From contig VXAZ01002362.1 of NCBI GenBank assembly GCA_013399875.1, positions 947,916-1,011,915 on the forward strand: 64,000 bases of DNA, written 5' to 3'. This document shows, piece after piece, positions 19,746-33,100 of the stretch. Each line of letters begins with the position of its first letter. The first letter of the stretch is position 1. The notes under the pieces are model-generated. The model did not search any database. It had not been told where the DNA came from and saw nothing but the letters and a program-made list of their open reading frames with translations. The stretch comes from Gymnorhina tibicen (taxonomy: Eukaryota > Chordata > Aves > Passeriformes > Artamidae). The position numbers and the translations under genes were made by a program.

Positions 19746-22700
19746 TTTTTGTTCTCAATGGGGAAGTTAATTATGGGTTTGTGGAACTCTTAGCAACTTG
19801 TTTAATTTTTAGTAAGGAAAATAGCGATAAAGTTGGAGTACATTTCAGCCTACAACAAGAGACATTTACAAAAACTTGGACCCGAGTAGCCAAAGAAATA
19901 ACACCACATTGACACTGTCTTTCAGAAAACATCCTTTAGAGAAAGTATGTTAGAAACCAGGAAGTACTTCATGTATTTAGGTCAAGAGAACAGAATTGAG
20001 AGATTCTTGGGTTTTTCAGTGATCCAGGTTAATTAATCTACTGGTTTTCCTATTTTCGTCGTTCTTTTCTGAGTAGTGAGTAGCCTGTCCTTGTGCAAAT
20101 GGCACAGGAGGTGAAAGACTAAAAGATCTTTGAACAATTCCAGTTCCTGTTCTGCCATTAAAGCTAAAAGCTATCGTTGGTTCTGGGAGGCAAAGAGGGT
20201 GGTACTGAAGGAAAACATCAGTGAGGGGAAGGACACCAGGGAAGAAGTAAAATAAGCAGAAAAAGATGAAAAGAATAGGTTGGAGGTGAATCGTGGGAGG
20301 TTGGCACTTCAACATTACATTTTATTTATATGACTTTTGAACAATCAGGCTTTCTGTGCTTGCAATCAGTGTCATAGGGTGGTCTGTTGGAGGCAGTTAT
20401 TGGAAAATTCACAGTCTAACTAGAGAACAGTTTTTTACATGCTGCCTTAGATTACTTTTTCCTTGTTGCCAGCTGTGTGGTGCTGGAGCCAATTTTTAAA
20501 ATATACTGCCTTAATAAATTCAGTGTTTCCCAACAGCAACATTGTGATACTCACTGGTAAAAGACTGGTGTGAAACCCACCAAATATTTTATTTGGAATG
20601 TAAAACAGTGTTTGGGTGATTCCAGGGTTGAAACGTCAATGAACTCTCCTGTTCACCAACTTGCTTCATATAAAATGTTAATCATGATCTTACTTTAAAC
20701 TCAAAAAAAGGCTGTAAATTACAGGTATCTATAGACTGAATACACTGTTCATCAGAGAAGAAAAATAGTGTTAGAACCAAAGACAGATGCCTAGACTTGA
20801 CTTTGTATCATCCAAAAAGGGGTCATAATACACAATAAATGTGGAACATCGTTCATAAAATCTGGCCAAGAGATGAATTTCTGTCACTGGTGAAGAACGG
20901 TAAAGGCATAGACTCATGCAAAATTAATCCTTAGTACTGGAGAAGATAACAGAGAAAGTATTTATTCTGAAGTCTCTTTTATTAATGATTTATGAAGGAG
21001 GTCATCAGGGACACCCAGTTAAGAGAGAGGTGTGAGAATGCCAAGGAACACACATTGAGTCTCTGCCTTTTTGAGCTCTCAGAGCCTGCAGAGCTCCAAA
21101 TGATGCCACATCCTGGTGTTACTCAGACTGTGGGGGTGCAGTTGTGTCTCTGTGCCTGAAGCCAGGTCGTTGGTAAGGGGCTGTTCTGTGCTCTGTCCAG
21201 ATTTCTGCTTGGGAGGCCAAGGAAGTGCCAGGCAAGTGTAAAGGAAACTGGGAGCATGTGGTAATCAGCCATGAATCAGCTGGCAAGCTCTGGGTTTGAC
21301 TAGGAGTAGGAACAATTCAAGAGCAGAAGAGAACAGCAGCTCTACAGCAAGAGCACTCTATTTTATTCTTCCACACTGAGGACTTTACCTTACCACCACA
21401 CTGGGAAGTTTGTAAAGGCTTTTTGGAATTGCCTTTCCAAGAAGAGGAAGGCAGACAACGAGTGAAGTCTGTCAACTCCTCCAAAATATAATCTTCTCTA
21501 GGTGTCCTCAGTCCCTTAGAGTCAACAGGTCATGTCCCCTTCTCATCCTGTCAGCAGCCATGAACTCCAAACCCTGGCTTTGTATCAGTTGTGCACAAAT
21601 TGGGAGTCTCCAAGTTCTCTGTCCCATTCTGTGGATCCCTGTCTGTACTGGAATTCAGTGGCTGTTTGTTCCAGCGGTTTTTCTGTCATGGTTTTGGGAA
21701 CTGAGGCTGAAATCAGGAGCATAGAACATTTTAAATATTCATTAATTCAAATAAATTCAGCCTCCACAATGCAGAATCCAAAGTCTCCAGGATATGCCAG
21801 CCATGCAGTGAGAAAACAACCTGTCACTTCAACAGAAGTTATTCAGGTGCAACATTATTTTGTCACTTGGCACTGAGTAATGATAATCCTGACAGCTTAC
21901 TTCATTTTATTTATGATATACAGGTATGATTTTCAAAGATTTATTGCTGTATAGCTACAAAACCCTTTATAGCTGTATGCGAGTTCTACTCAAGTTCACA
22001 CTCACTTCCCACAAAAGCAGTTCATACATCATTGCTCTGGACAGTTGACCTGTCTGGACAAAGAGTCAGCATGGAAATTTGACAGGGAGCAGACAGAATC
22101 AGAGGAATTCTGCAGGGTTAAAATGCAGAATTTCAAGACTTCAGGTTTATATCCATAAAGTTAAAGACTGTGGCTACTTTGCAGACTGGTCACTGAAGAC
22201 ATTTAAACTCTTCAATTATAAGAGTTTGCTCAGGTTAGCTCTTACAAGCTGTTTTCTGCACACACAGAACATTAAGAAGCCAATAATTCCTGGTGATGAT
22301 GAAGACAGTAACAGGCAGTGCTACCCAGATGTGTGACTTGTTTACAACTAACTTTGGGAGTAGCAGCAAAGCTGAATGAAATACATTTGGACCTTACCAA
22401 AAAAATGCAGCTTTCTTTTCAAGTCATATATTTTGAAGGCCAGGCCTTTGGTCTCAGTTGCTCTCAGCAGTATTGTTCTAATGGACACAATAGACATAAG
22501 AAATCCCACGTTCCTATTTCTATTATTGTGTTGCCAAGTGACTAAAGGGAGTCACGTAGGCCCCCACGTTGAAGAGTGCCCATCCATGCTGGGGTTTTGC
22601 ATGCTCAGTTTAAAATATGCAGGGTGCTGACATGCAGATGCTTTAGGAAGCAACTCCTAGAAGGTATCCAGGACCTCTTAAAATCAGATCTTAAACAACT

Positions 22701-23505
22701 CAACTTTTCAACAGGAGTATCTTGCTCTGGAGGTCACTTGTATTTCGTCTTATCACTTCTCCAGAATTTTTCACTGGTGGAACACTTGGTGCAGCAAAGA
22801 TCTGCCAAAATACCAATTTACCTTATTGAGAAGTTGCCTTCCCCCAGGTGCTAGAAACACTGCAGCAGGAATTCCCCCAGCTTTAGTCGGTGCTCTTTGT
22901 GCACACACGGACACCGTGGCACCAGGGAGTACCAGACACCATGTGCTGCTACTCTGAGCAGTTCAGGGGTTAATTCCCAGGTACAAAGCAAGCCCTTTGT
23001 CACTTAATGTGTGCATTTTTGCATTGATCCACACAGGTTATTTATTTAGGACAAGTTTCCCCTTGGGTGACTGAGCTTTGCATAACTAGATACCTTGGAA
23101 AGGCACCTGCTTAGAATTTGCTGAGAACTCATCCTGTGAAAATCCTTCACAAACTACAGTGGGAACCTCTCACCTTGTGCTGGAATCACCAGTATGATGG
23201 AACTGGCATGTTCAAGTGGTGTTTAGGTTTGGCCACCCATGCTCAGAAAGATGCACTGAATCAGGAAAAGGCCACTGAATGGCTAAAGAAGAAACAATTG
23301 TATAAGAAGTGTTGTTTTTTTCACTCTAGCATCATAGCAAGGGGATATGCTTGATGTCTGCAAATAAATCACAAAGCAAGAAAATTGACTTCATTTACTT
23401 GGACATAAGGTAACAGGAGCAATCAGAAGAGCAGGGATGCTGTTGATAAAGGGCCGGACCATTCTAACTAAGGTACACAAACCTAAATATAAAGCACTCA
23501 CTTAC
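19746..23505. other. Intergenic DNA, no gene recognised
   Basis: AT-rich intergenic sequence downstream of IFT22. I see no repeat that I can name. The isolated frames (for example 21532-21876 plus, 22576-22854 plus) show no recognisable motif. Confidence 0.45.
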
Positions 23506-26500
23506 CATCTGTTCCTTTTGCTTATTCTCTCCCTGCCTTTGAATTGTATGTGGAAATAATTTGACCTTGAATACAAACTTTTTGCTTTTTCTGAAAGACA
23601 CAAAAAGCAGAGGGAACCTAATACATTCTCTTTGTTTGTAATAATCTAAACTAAAAGGCAGCTTTGGCACAATACTATATGTGAACAAACTAGTCAAGCA
23701 ATAACTCTAGTCTGGAAGTTGAAGTTATCTAACAGAGAGGGAAAAACCTGGTTTCAGAACAATGTTTAATTAGCAGTTTGTGATAGATTGTCACTGGACT
23801 TGATCCTTCTAGTCCCTCTCTTATGAAAACAAGAGGCTTATTTCTTTTTTATTCATGCAGGTATTTTTCTGCAGAGGTGGCAGTGAACCAGAACATCAGC
23901 TCCAAACTTCCTTGAACTTTGAGAAACTTGGATTCTGATTTGTACTCCACAGCTGAAGATCAGCTGAAGACAAAGGTTGTATTTACACATATGCAGAGGA
24001 AATAAAGCAGTTTTATCAACTCATACCAGAAGAAAGGTACCACAAATTTTCTCACGTGAGTCTCACTTTAGAGAGTACCGCCTGAAATGGGCACTGGGTT
24101 TTGCTTGCATAACTCTCAGACGGAAACAAAAAAATGCCACATCTTTTGCTGAGTTCTATTGTCTCTCCCTCCCTTTGTAAGGAAATTAAAGCCTATTTCT
24201 CTCCTCGTTCCATGAAATCTATCTGAATCCTGGTAACATGTCTCTGAGAAATTGCTCAGAGGGAATAACAGACAAGGGTACACCCTCCATTGCTATGTTA
24301 CTGCTCCATGAGTTCCAGACAAAAGCATTTCTTGTGGTTTGGCAGCAAGCATCTGCTCCTAAAACACTGGGATTGCATTGTTCTTTACATGTCAAAAGTT
24401 GATTTAGTACCTACAGGCACAGATTGCAGGGTCCATCTTTTTAGGAGGGATCTTCAGGTTTTCTAGACTGCTGGGGTCACCTCTCACAGCCAGTGACACC
24501 ATTTGGGAGAGTCACACCCAAGTGGACTGTAAAGAACAGGCCCTCAGGTCTGCCCTGCAATGAATATTCCAGGATTTTTATCCTGACCTAGGTTAAATGG
24601 TAATACTCCAGAAACTCAGCAACTGACTGCCAGGCCCATAATAACAACCCTGAATCATTAAATAAAGATACATCTTCAGGATAAATTATTGTTAAGGCTC
24701 CAAAATAGTTCTGCTGTGTTTGGAATTCTAATAATGGTAGGCAAGCTTGACTGCAACCTCTAATGATACAAAGATCTTGCAGTCTTGCTTATCTGTAGCT
24801 AAGTTAATGAGCCTGGGACCCAAACACAGCTATTATGAGGCCCTTCTGCTCAGAATGGTGTATCTTTACTTTTAAAGCAGATCATTAAAAGTAATATCTA
24901 ATGAAAACTCCATCTGTTTTCCATTGAGCATACACTTGGCTTTTTTCTTTTTTTATTCTCTAAGGCTCCATGAAGCTTTGCAGCACACAGGGCTGACACT
25001 GTCACATGCTAACAGGACAAGCAGGCCCTTGATGCAATTCCTTTGTCCAGGGAAGTTAAATATTGGGTATATCTGGATCTATTAACATAAAGGTAATCAT
25101 TTGGACCTTTAATTTCTTTCATATCCAGGAACTGGAGAGTGATGCACAAATACGAAGTGGTGTAATAAATCTTAAGTCACACAGACCTGCATAGAACTGA
25201 ATCTACAGATCATAAATGTTATTTTACAAAGCATTAGCAATAAAAGCTGAGAGTTGCCACTCTGTTCTCTCTCTCTTCTACTCAGCTAAATGGGAATTTC
25301 TGAGTCCTGTTAAGACACGGGGTCTGTGACACAAAGTTGGGCAGTTGTGATCCCTACAGACACTCTTACAGTTTTCTATCACATGAACTTACAGAAGCCA
25401 AAACATGCACATGCAGTTTCCATTACTAAATAATTCATTTGCCAGTCCCAGAAAAACCTGGTAGTATTAGATACACAAACACTTTATGCTAAGTGCTGTT
25501 AAAGCCTAGTTGCCAACAGACTTGAGTCTTAAGGATTTACCTAAGCGTAGATTTTCTGTCCTCTTGTAAGTGTTTTCCTCTCTTATTCCCTATACAGACA
25601 TGGCTACCTGCAATAATGAATTTTTTAGGCATTTCACAGAACAAGAAAAACATGCCTAAACTGACCATGGAACTTAAATGGTTTTTTCCCATCAAAAGAA
25701 GGAAAATCTGGAAGAAACACCAAATAAAGTGGGAAACTGGGAGGATAGGAGAAAGAACAAGGAGGAAAGAGCATATTTTTGAATAGCACAAGCTGTTTAT
25801 GAAAAAGATTGGAAACTTGGCTCACTGCAGAAGCAGAAGACTGGACTCAGCAACCCAAAAGATAATTTTTAATTCTACATTTCCTTCTCCAGAACTGGTG
25901 ATAGAATAGATAATTTTTCCTTTAGAATTAGTTTTCTCTGCACTTGCCTATGCAAACATGTAAGTTAAAATGCATGTTACCTCTTTCCCATGCTCCAGCA
26001 AGGACGATAAAAAGAGAATGTGACCTCTTGTGTGGCCCATAACAAGTATAAATTAATGATGTCTTAACATGCAATCAATGTGGTGAAAAGTCCCATATTT
26101 CATACAGCTTTATAAATAAAGCATATCTTCTATGACTGATCACAAATAAACCAGAACAGAATCAAGCAGGTAATGTAGAAATACAAAGTAATAAAGACTG
26201 ATTCTTACCTTTTGCTTTTGTAAGAAAATGAGACTCATGTTTATGTTTTTTATATGAATCGGCCCTAAATAATGTTGGGATTGGTTCATAATTCCCACTC
26301 AGATTTTTAAAACTTATGACATTTAATTCCTGCAAGTTCTGTGAAAACAGACAGCCAAATTAAGACAGATTATTCATTTCTCATTGAAGAAACAGGCTAA
26401 AATGAACTCAATCCCCATTAAACATCAGAGAATCCATGCCTAAACACAATCCAAGATATAAATCCATAGGAAAAAAGTATTTCACTGTTTGCAGAACTAC

Positions 26501-26921
26501 TTGTATTGAATGAGATCACAGAGATATAACATCAGTATGACAGAATCTAATCACCACTCAACAAACATTTTGGAAACAAGTCAGCAACCACATCTGCTTC
26601 ACCAGAACCAGAGCCTCATGTGACAGGAAGCTTATTAGAGACCCTGTCTCTCATTATTTTGTTTTTGCTTATAACTTCTCAGCATGAATATTCAATATTG
26701 CAAAATCAAGCAGCTTCCTTTACAGACCATCCAGAAAGGAGAAAGAAATTGTGTCAGACATTCCAGATCCTGAAGAAATTGGTGCCTGTGGAGCTATGGA
26801 TTTCTACCAGCAAAACATCTGGCACAAAACAACATTAAACATGAATAACTTGCTTCTCTTTCCCCTTACCATTGGTGTGAGGCAATAACAACTCCTCTGA
26901 AGTTTTCTTGATGTATCAAGT
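23506..26921 (-). other. Unidentified chain of four phase-compatible exon-like segments
   Basis: Four minus-strand segments are each bounded by a pyrimidine-rich CAG/GCAG acceptor and a GTAAG- or GTAAAT-type donor, and they keep one open frame if joined in order: 26921-26870 (52 bases), 26338-26209 (130), 25607-25541 (67) and 23590-23506 (85). Phases run 2 to 0, 0 to 1, 1 to 2, 2 to 0. Translations include CYCLTPM, NYEPIPTLFRADSYKKHKHE, CIGNKRGKHLQEDRKSTLR and KFVFKVKLFPHTIQRQGE. I do not recognise a family, and found no start codon exon, stop exon or CpG island for it. It may be a minus-strand gene, a spliced non-coding RNA, or chance. An equally good splice pair near 23165-23300 has no open frame, which shows how easily such signals arise. 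Confidence 0.2.
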
Positions 26922-27028
26922 CTGAAAACAAGACAAAAGAGAAGAAAACCAGCCCTTTAAACATAGCAAGACATCTTAAAGGAATATAACGCAAAATGCC
27001 TTGTTTTCTTAGTAGCATAAAATGTTAC

Positions 27029-27154
27029 CTTGTGAGACATTTTTCTTGGTTGCTACACATGAAACAGTTGCTTCACAATACCCTGAGTGCAATTTAGGAA
27101 TTCCCGTTTGGTGCTCTTTCATGGCTTTGATCATAGCTCCAGGAGTCAGAGCAT
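27029..27154 (-). other. Unidentified exon-like segment
   Basis: A minus-strand segment of 126 bases between an acceptor TTTACCTGCTCAG and a donor GTAACA. It is open in one frame, giving ALTPGAMIKAMKEHQTG… and …GYCEATVSCVATKKNVSQ. Its exit phase (1) does not join cleanly to the chain at 26.9 kb: the next segment would be open, but the one after would stop. It is therefore listed separately. No family is recognised. Confidence 0.2.
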
Positions 27155-30100
27155 CTGAGCAGGTAAATTTGGTAAAATTTACAGGGAAAAACATCACTCA
27201 TAGGAAAATCCATCCAAGAGTGAAGCCAAATGTCCAAAGTTTCAGCCAGAGTAACGGTAGCTCTGTGTACTCAGCCTTCCTTAGCTGAAACACTTCCTGA
27301 AGTGAAAGGATTCATCTCAAACACTTCTAAATTGGGTGGTCCATGTGCACCAACGCTTGATTCGCCTCTGCAGTCACAGCTGGTGATGTGAGAGCCTGCC
27401 CTTCCTCCCTGTGCCCAGCAGTGGGATGAGTTTGGGAAGACTGGGGCTGTGGAGCGTTGTATGACTGAAATATGGGCACCTCCATTTGCAGTGAGTGGCA
27501 CCAGTCCTATGACACACCAACAGCTCCCGCTTTCCCTTCACATTCCTCAACTCTGCAGAAGTTTTTCTTGCACATAAGGCTGGACTGGCAGTGGCATTTG
27601 GAAGTGCTGAGCAGTGGGATAGCACTCACTTTCCCTGGCGGGGAGCTGTTGCATGGATCTATCCCCACTAGGGCCTTATGGTGGGCAGGCACGTTTTATA
27701 CAGACGAAAGCTCTCAAACAGGGTCCCACTCTGCACACGCATCAGACAATATCTTCCCAAAGCCTCTGGATAACCTTTCTTTCTTCTTTCTCCATCACCT
27801 TGTGGACCGATAAAAAAACCTTTCAGGAAAATCTTAAATCGGTGTTGCAATTTCAACCCCACAGATGTCAAAGTGATTTTTACACTCTTTCTGCTCAACT
27901 AATTGCCAAGCCCCAACAAAGGGACTTTAATGGGTTGCACCAGGCAATAAACCACCATCTACTGGCTCTAGCAACGAGGAAGGAAGAGAGGGAATGTAAA
28001 GCTGGAACAAAGCACAGACCCAGAGCAGGTCCAAGTACTTGCAGAAACTGATTTATCCAAAGATTTGATACCAGATGTTCTATTCAGACAACTTTAACAC
28101 AGCTCACAGAACATTAAATGCTTCTCGTGTTTTCAGTACTGAACCCACTCCATCTGGGCACTTCTGCCACAGGGCACAAACAAAACACTGCTTAATATTA
28201 ATCAAAGAAGTGACTTTTGCTCTGCAAGTTCAATATAAATAGAGTAAGAGCAAACACATGCTAAGCTGTTCCTGGGAACACTGAAACACAGAGGAGCTGT
28301 CTTGGATTACAGCATTTCTAAATTATGCCCGAAGTCTTGTTTTAGGGAGGATATATTAGTGATATGTTACCACAAATATTGTGCTAAACTGGAGTACTCT
28401 GCATCTCTGATTAAGAAATATTCGGTTCATAATATACCAAGTTCATATATCCTTGCTTACCTAGAGTTTCCACAGATTATTGCACAGCTACTAGTCCATG
28501 GAAAAGTTGCATCCTTTTTGCTGGACGTCTATTTGGGTTCACGTCTTTACAGATAATATTTAATTTTGCCTGTGCCCATTTTTAGCCTCATGGACTCATT
28601 GTTCTCCTACTAGTTCCTTCTCTCTAGCCCATTAACAGCCTGTAGCCATATGTAGTAAAAATTACTACTTATTGCACACATCTGTGCAAAACCTTTTTCC
28701 AACTTATTTTAATTCTTGAAATCCAGGACTGCCTACATTTGTCAAACAATACCAGGCTGTTGAGACTGTGCAGTGGAAGCTGAGGTCACTTCTCCGTTCT
28801 TTTCTCATCTGCCAGTGTACCCTCCTAGTCTCTTTCCGCTGATTCAGCTCTGCAAAGGGGAAGGATAACAGGATAAGTATCTGGCCCAGCTTTCTCTCTC
28901 TGCAGTTGCTCCTTTCCATCATGGATTTAACTCACTTTTCCTAACCAGCCCCATCTATTGCCACCTCCGCTTCCTCCTTCCGTGTATCATTTGCTCCCTC
29001 AGTCAGTAACTCCAACTCAGAATACAGATCTTCTTTAAAAGATGTGACCTTCTAGGTTGTCTCCTGTCCTCCTGAAAACTCTGCCAGCCTTCCCTTAGAA
29101 GTTCTTCTATAACTAACTGTAGCCTCTTTCTCTGAGCTCCTCGTGCATCCCACCAGGTGCAGCTGGACCATGGGATGTACAGAGCTGCCTCTGTCCCAAC
29201 GCCACCGAGTTCTTGTGTGTTTACTCAGCTCAGGCACTGGATGGTGCTCTTCGCACTTTCATGCCGCAAAAGTGCTTTCCAAGCAATCCCACTTCTCCTA
29301 AGAGCTGTAAAAATTCCCCGGGGTCAGATACAGTTGCACGTCTAAGCCTTTAAATCCCAAGAAGAGCATGTTCTGACTACACAGAATGTAGCCGAGTCTG
29401 CAGAGGAAGAAGCTCAGCTAGGTAAGAACAAATGCCAAATGAAATGTCACTGCCTATGACACACAAATCCACCAAGCAGTGGCTTTCACATTCGGCCTCA
29501 AATATTTTATTTGCTAATTGGTTCCTTATCAATGTTCCCCATAGCAACAAGGGAGATGTAAGTGGCATAAAGTGGGCTGAGTGACATTATGTCTGCATGT
29601 AAATGTGACTGGGATTGTGCATGGAGGGGATGATCTGAGGGAGGTTAACAACATAATGTGAAACCTCCTGTGGTCTCAGAGGAGAAAGGAGCTTCTTAAT
29701 GCTGTCTGAGTGAGGCAGGGAAGCTATCTCAGCGGCAAACCTTTTAGAGAGAATCAGACTGAGGTTCTATAGAAAATGAGTTTGTTTGATCTTTTTGTCT
29801 GGTAAGAAATATTAATTTTACACCAGATGTTTGTTTTTGGTTATTTTTCATAGAAGGTCAGAAGATTTTTTGTATTTTTAAAGATGTAATGAATAAGAAA
29901 AGGAAATATACTTGATGGCAAAAGAAGCTATAGGGAGATAGGAGATAAATGTTCAGGTTTTTTCCTTTCTTTTGCTGATTTTTGTGCATCCCCAGGGATA
30001 TCAGGCTGTCTCTCTGAGTTTGCTCAGCCCTGTAAATTGGAGATAATTCCCCTCTTCCAGCTCTTCTAAAAGGCTCTTTCTTCAATGGAAGGTGCCATAG

Positions 30101-33100
30101 AAGTACAAAATATTTTGTGTCTGCATCTAAGGGACATAGGTCTGGAAAAGGCACTCCAGCAAAATAAAAAGGCAAATAGAGAGACCACTGTAGCATTTGG
30201 AGAAATCAGGGAAAACAGGGAATAAAAGGATTCATAAGGATGGGGTGGCATTGACAAGAAACATCTGGACTAGCTGGATGTATCCACTGACCCAAGATGT
30301 GGGAGTTAAACTTGTATTGGTAAGTATTTGGATGGGACCACCTCTGGCTACACAGAAATCAGCACAGCCCCAGAAAAGGCTCAGAAATCACTGAAGAATC
30401 CCACCTGGAGGAAGGCCTTGAATTATACTTTCCAGCAATCCCACCTGGATTAAACAGTTCAGAGGGTGGGCTTGCTCAGCTGAAGGATTTGCACAGTTTT
30501 GGTGATCCCCTGAAATCCTATGGCAAGTCTTCAGCTGCCTGGTCCATTGTTTACACAAAGACTGCTCAGTCTTCTTGGGTATCATCCTTCTAAATGTCTC
30601 CAAAGACATTTCTGAAAGGGACAAACTGAGGGTTAACAGTGCTTGGATGAACAACATGGAAATCTTTTGGCTACACCATTTAATACAACACACATGGGAC
30701 AATGAATTTTACAGTACTTGCAACACTCCCTCCTCTTGGCAAGTGGGCATTGCAAACCATTAGAATTTATGGGATAACTGAGCTGCTTGTGCCTCAGAGG
30801 AAGAAAACAGGATAAATGGCCCAGTCCTGCAGATCTGACATGACTCATCTCATCGAGGTTAACGAACCGGCCGCCTCAAGATTAGGGAGTTGAGTGCATG
30901 AGATGCTACTGCTCACACAGGCTGTTGCTTAGAGAAATGCTGCCACAGGCAATACTTACATGTAAAACAGCCTCAAGAAGCAGAAACCCTGTTGTTATTT
31001 TAGGTTTGTTTTTTTTTTAAAGTATAATCTCATGAACAAAGTGAAAAACAAAAGAATTGTCTCTGGGGTCCCACTGCCCTCGTTGTCCCCACTGCTGGAC
31101 CACGTTGGGTTATCTTGGTGAGGTCTGATAAGTGTGTGGCGACTGACACAGGCCTGGCTCTCCATCTCTCCTCTGTTGTGACATCCTGCTGCAATAACAG
31201 AGCTGGCACGAGGGAGCCTTTGTCCAAGTCTGCCTTCAGCAGCGATTCAAGTGGAGATGCTGGACTGGGTATTGCAGTAGCTGCAGTGTGTGCAGGTAAC
31301 TTTGTTAGTGCAGGTATAGTGAGTCTGAATGGGGTATGGTGTATTTTAGACCTTCCCAGGAAGGAGTGTGTAAGCACAAAGCAGAGTTGTGCCTCCCTGC
31401 AATGGCAATTCTGATGTACTGCTGAGCAAGGTTACCCAAAAGACTGTGTTCTTAATGTGCCCTTTGTTACTCACACAGACTGAATTTCTGATTCCTTGGT
31501 TATTTTGCAGTAAGAAAAACTGTTTCGTTTCATGGTATATCACAATATTCAATGAGCTTGTCCCTTGGGAGCACAGAGAGCTTTCAGATCTTAATATAGA
31601 CATCTTTCAAATGAGATCATTAATGTGTATAGATCTGGATTTAGGGCCAATGCAAGCACTTCGATTTTTTGCCTGCCAAATTTTCTTTTTTGGCTACATT
31701 TTCTTCCCATATATTCAAAGAACTGCACCACATGGAATCCTTTAAACAATGGATGGGATAACATAATTTTTCAATTGCTCTTGAAAAGGTTTTTAACCAC
31801 ATAAACTATTCCAGGGTTCGCTAAGAAGTTACCATTGCAAATAATGTAATTGTTCCAGACTGAATTCCTTGCATTCCAGAATAACTTTTGAAGCAAAGAG
31901 CATGACTAATTTGGGATTTTTAACCAGCCTCTTTATGGTAATACTTAGATGAATGTAAATTTTCTGCAAGAGCTTTGCTTTAAAAAGAAAGGACCAAAGC
32001 CTACAAACACTCCTAGCTGTAGAACCAATACTTAATGCTAATGACCCACTGATCTCAACAGAAGGAAAATAAACATTTAAAAAATTAGGAAACCGAACAC
32101 TTCATTTTAAACAATAAAAAAACCTCAGAAAAACAGTAGACAAAATCTGGCAAAATATAAAATAGAAATATATAAAGTGCAAGCAACAAATTCTGGTTTT
32201 CCTCTTCTCTTTTGCGAGCAGGACAAGGCTGTTACTTGCCTTTGGAATGAAGCCAAGCCTTGCTGTCCTGCACCACCGAATCGCTCCTTACTTTTACGTG
32301 TGACTTTTGCTCCCCCGGGCTTCACCTGGAATTAAAAACACACTTTTTTTTCTTGTCACATGTTTCCTTTAACCATCTGAAACATTCTTGTTGCATTCCT
32401 CTAAAGATGATGTCATTGCATGGTTTGGCCAATGGAGACTGTTACCCAACTCTCTACTGTGTAACACCTCCAGGTAGAGTAGGTGGGAGATGAAATCTCT
32501 GACTTGCTGAGGCAGAGGGCCCCCAGTTCTGCAATTCTCTTCCCCTGTGGGTGCAGTGGAGTTTAGCCTTAGCAACCCACAAAGCCGCTTCCCAAATCTA
32601 CCTCGTTACTGAGCTTTCTTGGATTAATTGAATTAAGCAGTGGGTGGTTTAAGAGATGAACTACACTGGGAGCAGGGCCTGTAATTCACTGCAAACTCCC
32701 ACCATACAGGGGCACAACGGAATCCAACTTATTCATGGCCAGTAAAGCAGCAGACATGGGGAACAGCACTTCAGAGGGTCTTTTGGATCTCCATTTTGAT
32801 TCTGTGCTACAGGCCAGCTTCTCAGTTTCCACACATCAGCCTGTTTCCACTGGATTCACACCAGATGCAGACTTGGCCTTGCAAATCCAAAAATTTAGTT
32901 TATCTTTTTAAAGACTCTGGGTTTTGTAGAATTGGCTTAGATGTCCTATAAAACAACAGTATCTTGTATCACTCAAAACAAAAGGAATTAGCTCTGTATT
33001 TAGCAGCCAAACTGCCTGTGAATACAAAGCTTTCGGGATCATGCTCTTACTCAGTCTGATCCCAGCCCTGCCCCTTTAATCCCCCACAACGCAGGATTTG

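Noticed and set aside
23165..23300. Minus-strand exon-like segment with very good acceptors (CTTCTTTAG, CCTGATTCAG) and donor (GTGAGA)
   Set aside because: All three frames contain stops, so it cannot be an internal coding exon. It also shows that strong splice signals occur here by chance.
23849..23960. Minus-strand segment after CTTTGTCTTCAG with 36 open codons and a TGA, resembling a terminal exon
   Set aside because: Its required entry phase does not match the neighbouring exon-like segments, and it lies upstream of one of them in transcript order.
25393..25457. Minus-strand segment with a GTAAGT donor between two exon-like segments
   Set aside because: The acceptor is weak in pyrimidines, and including it would make a stop codon at the next junction. 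Skipping it keeps the frame.
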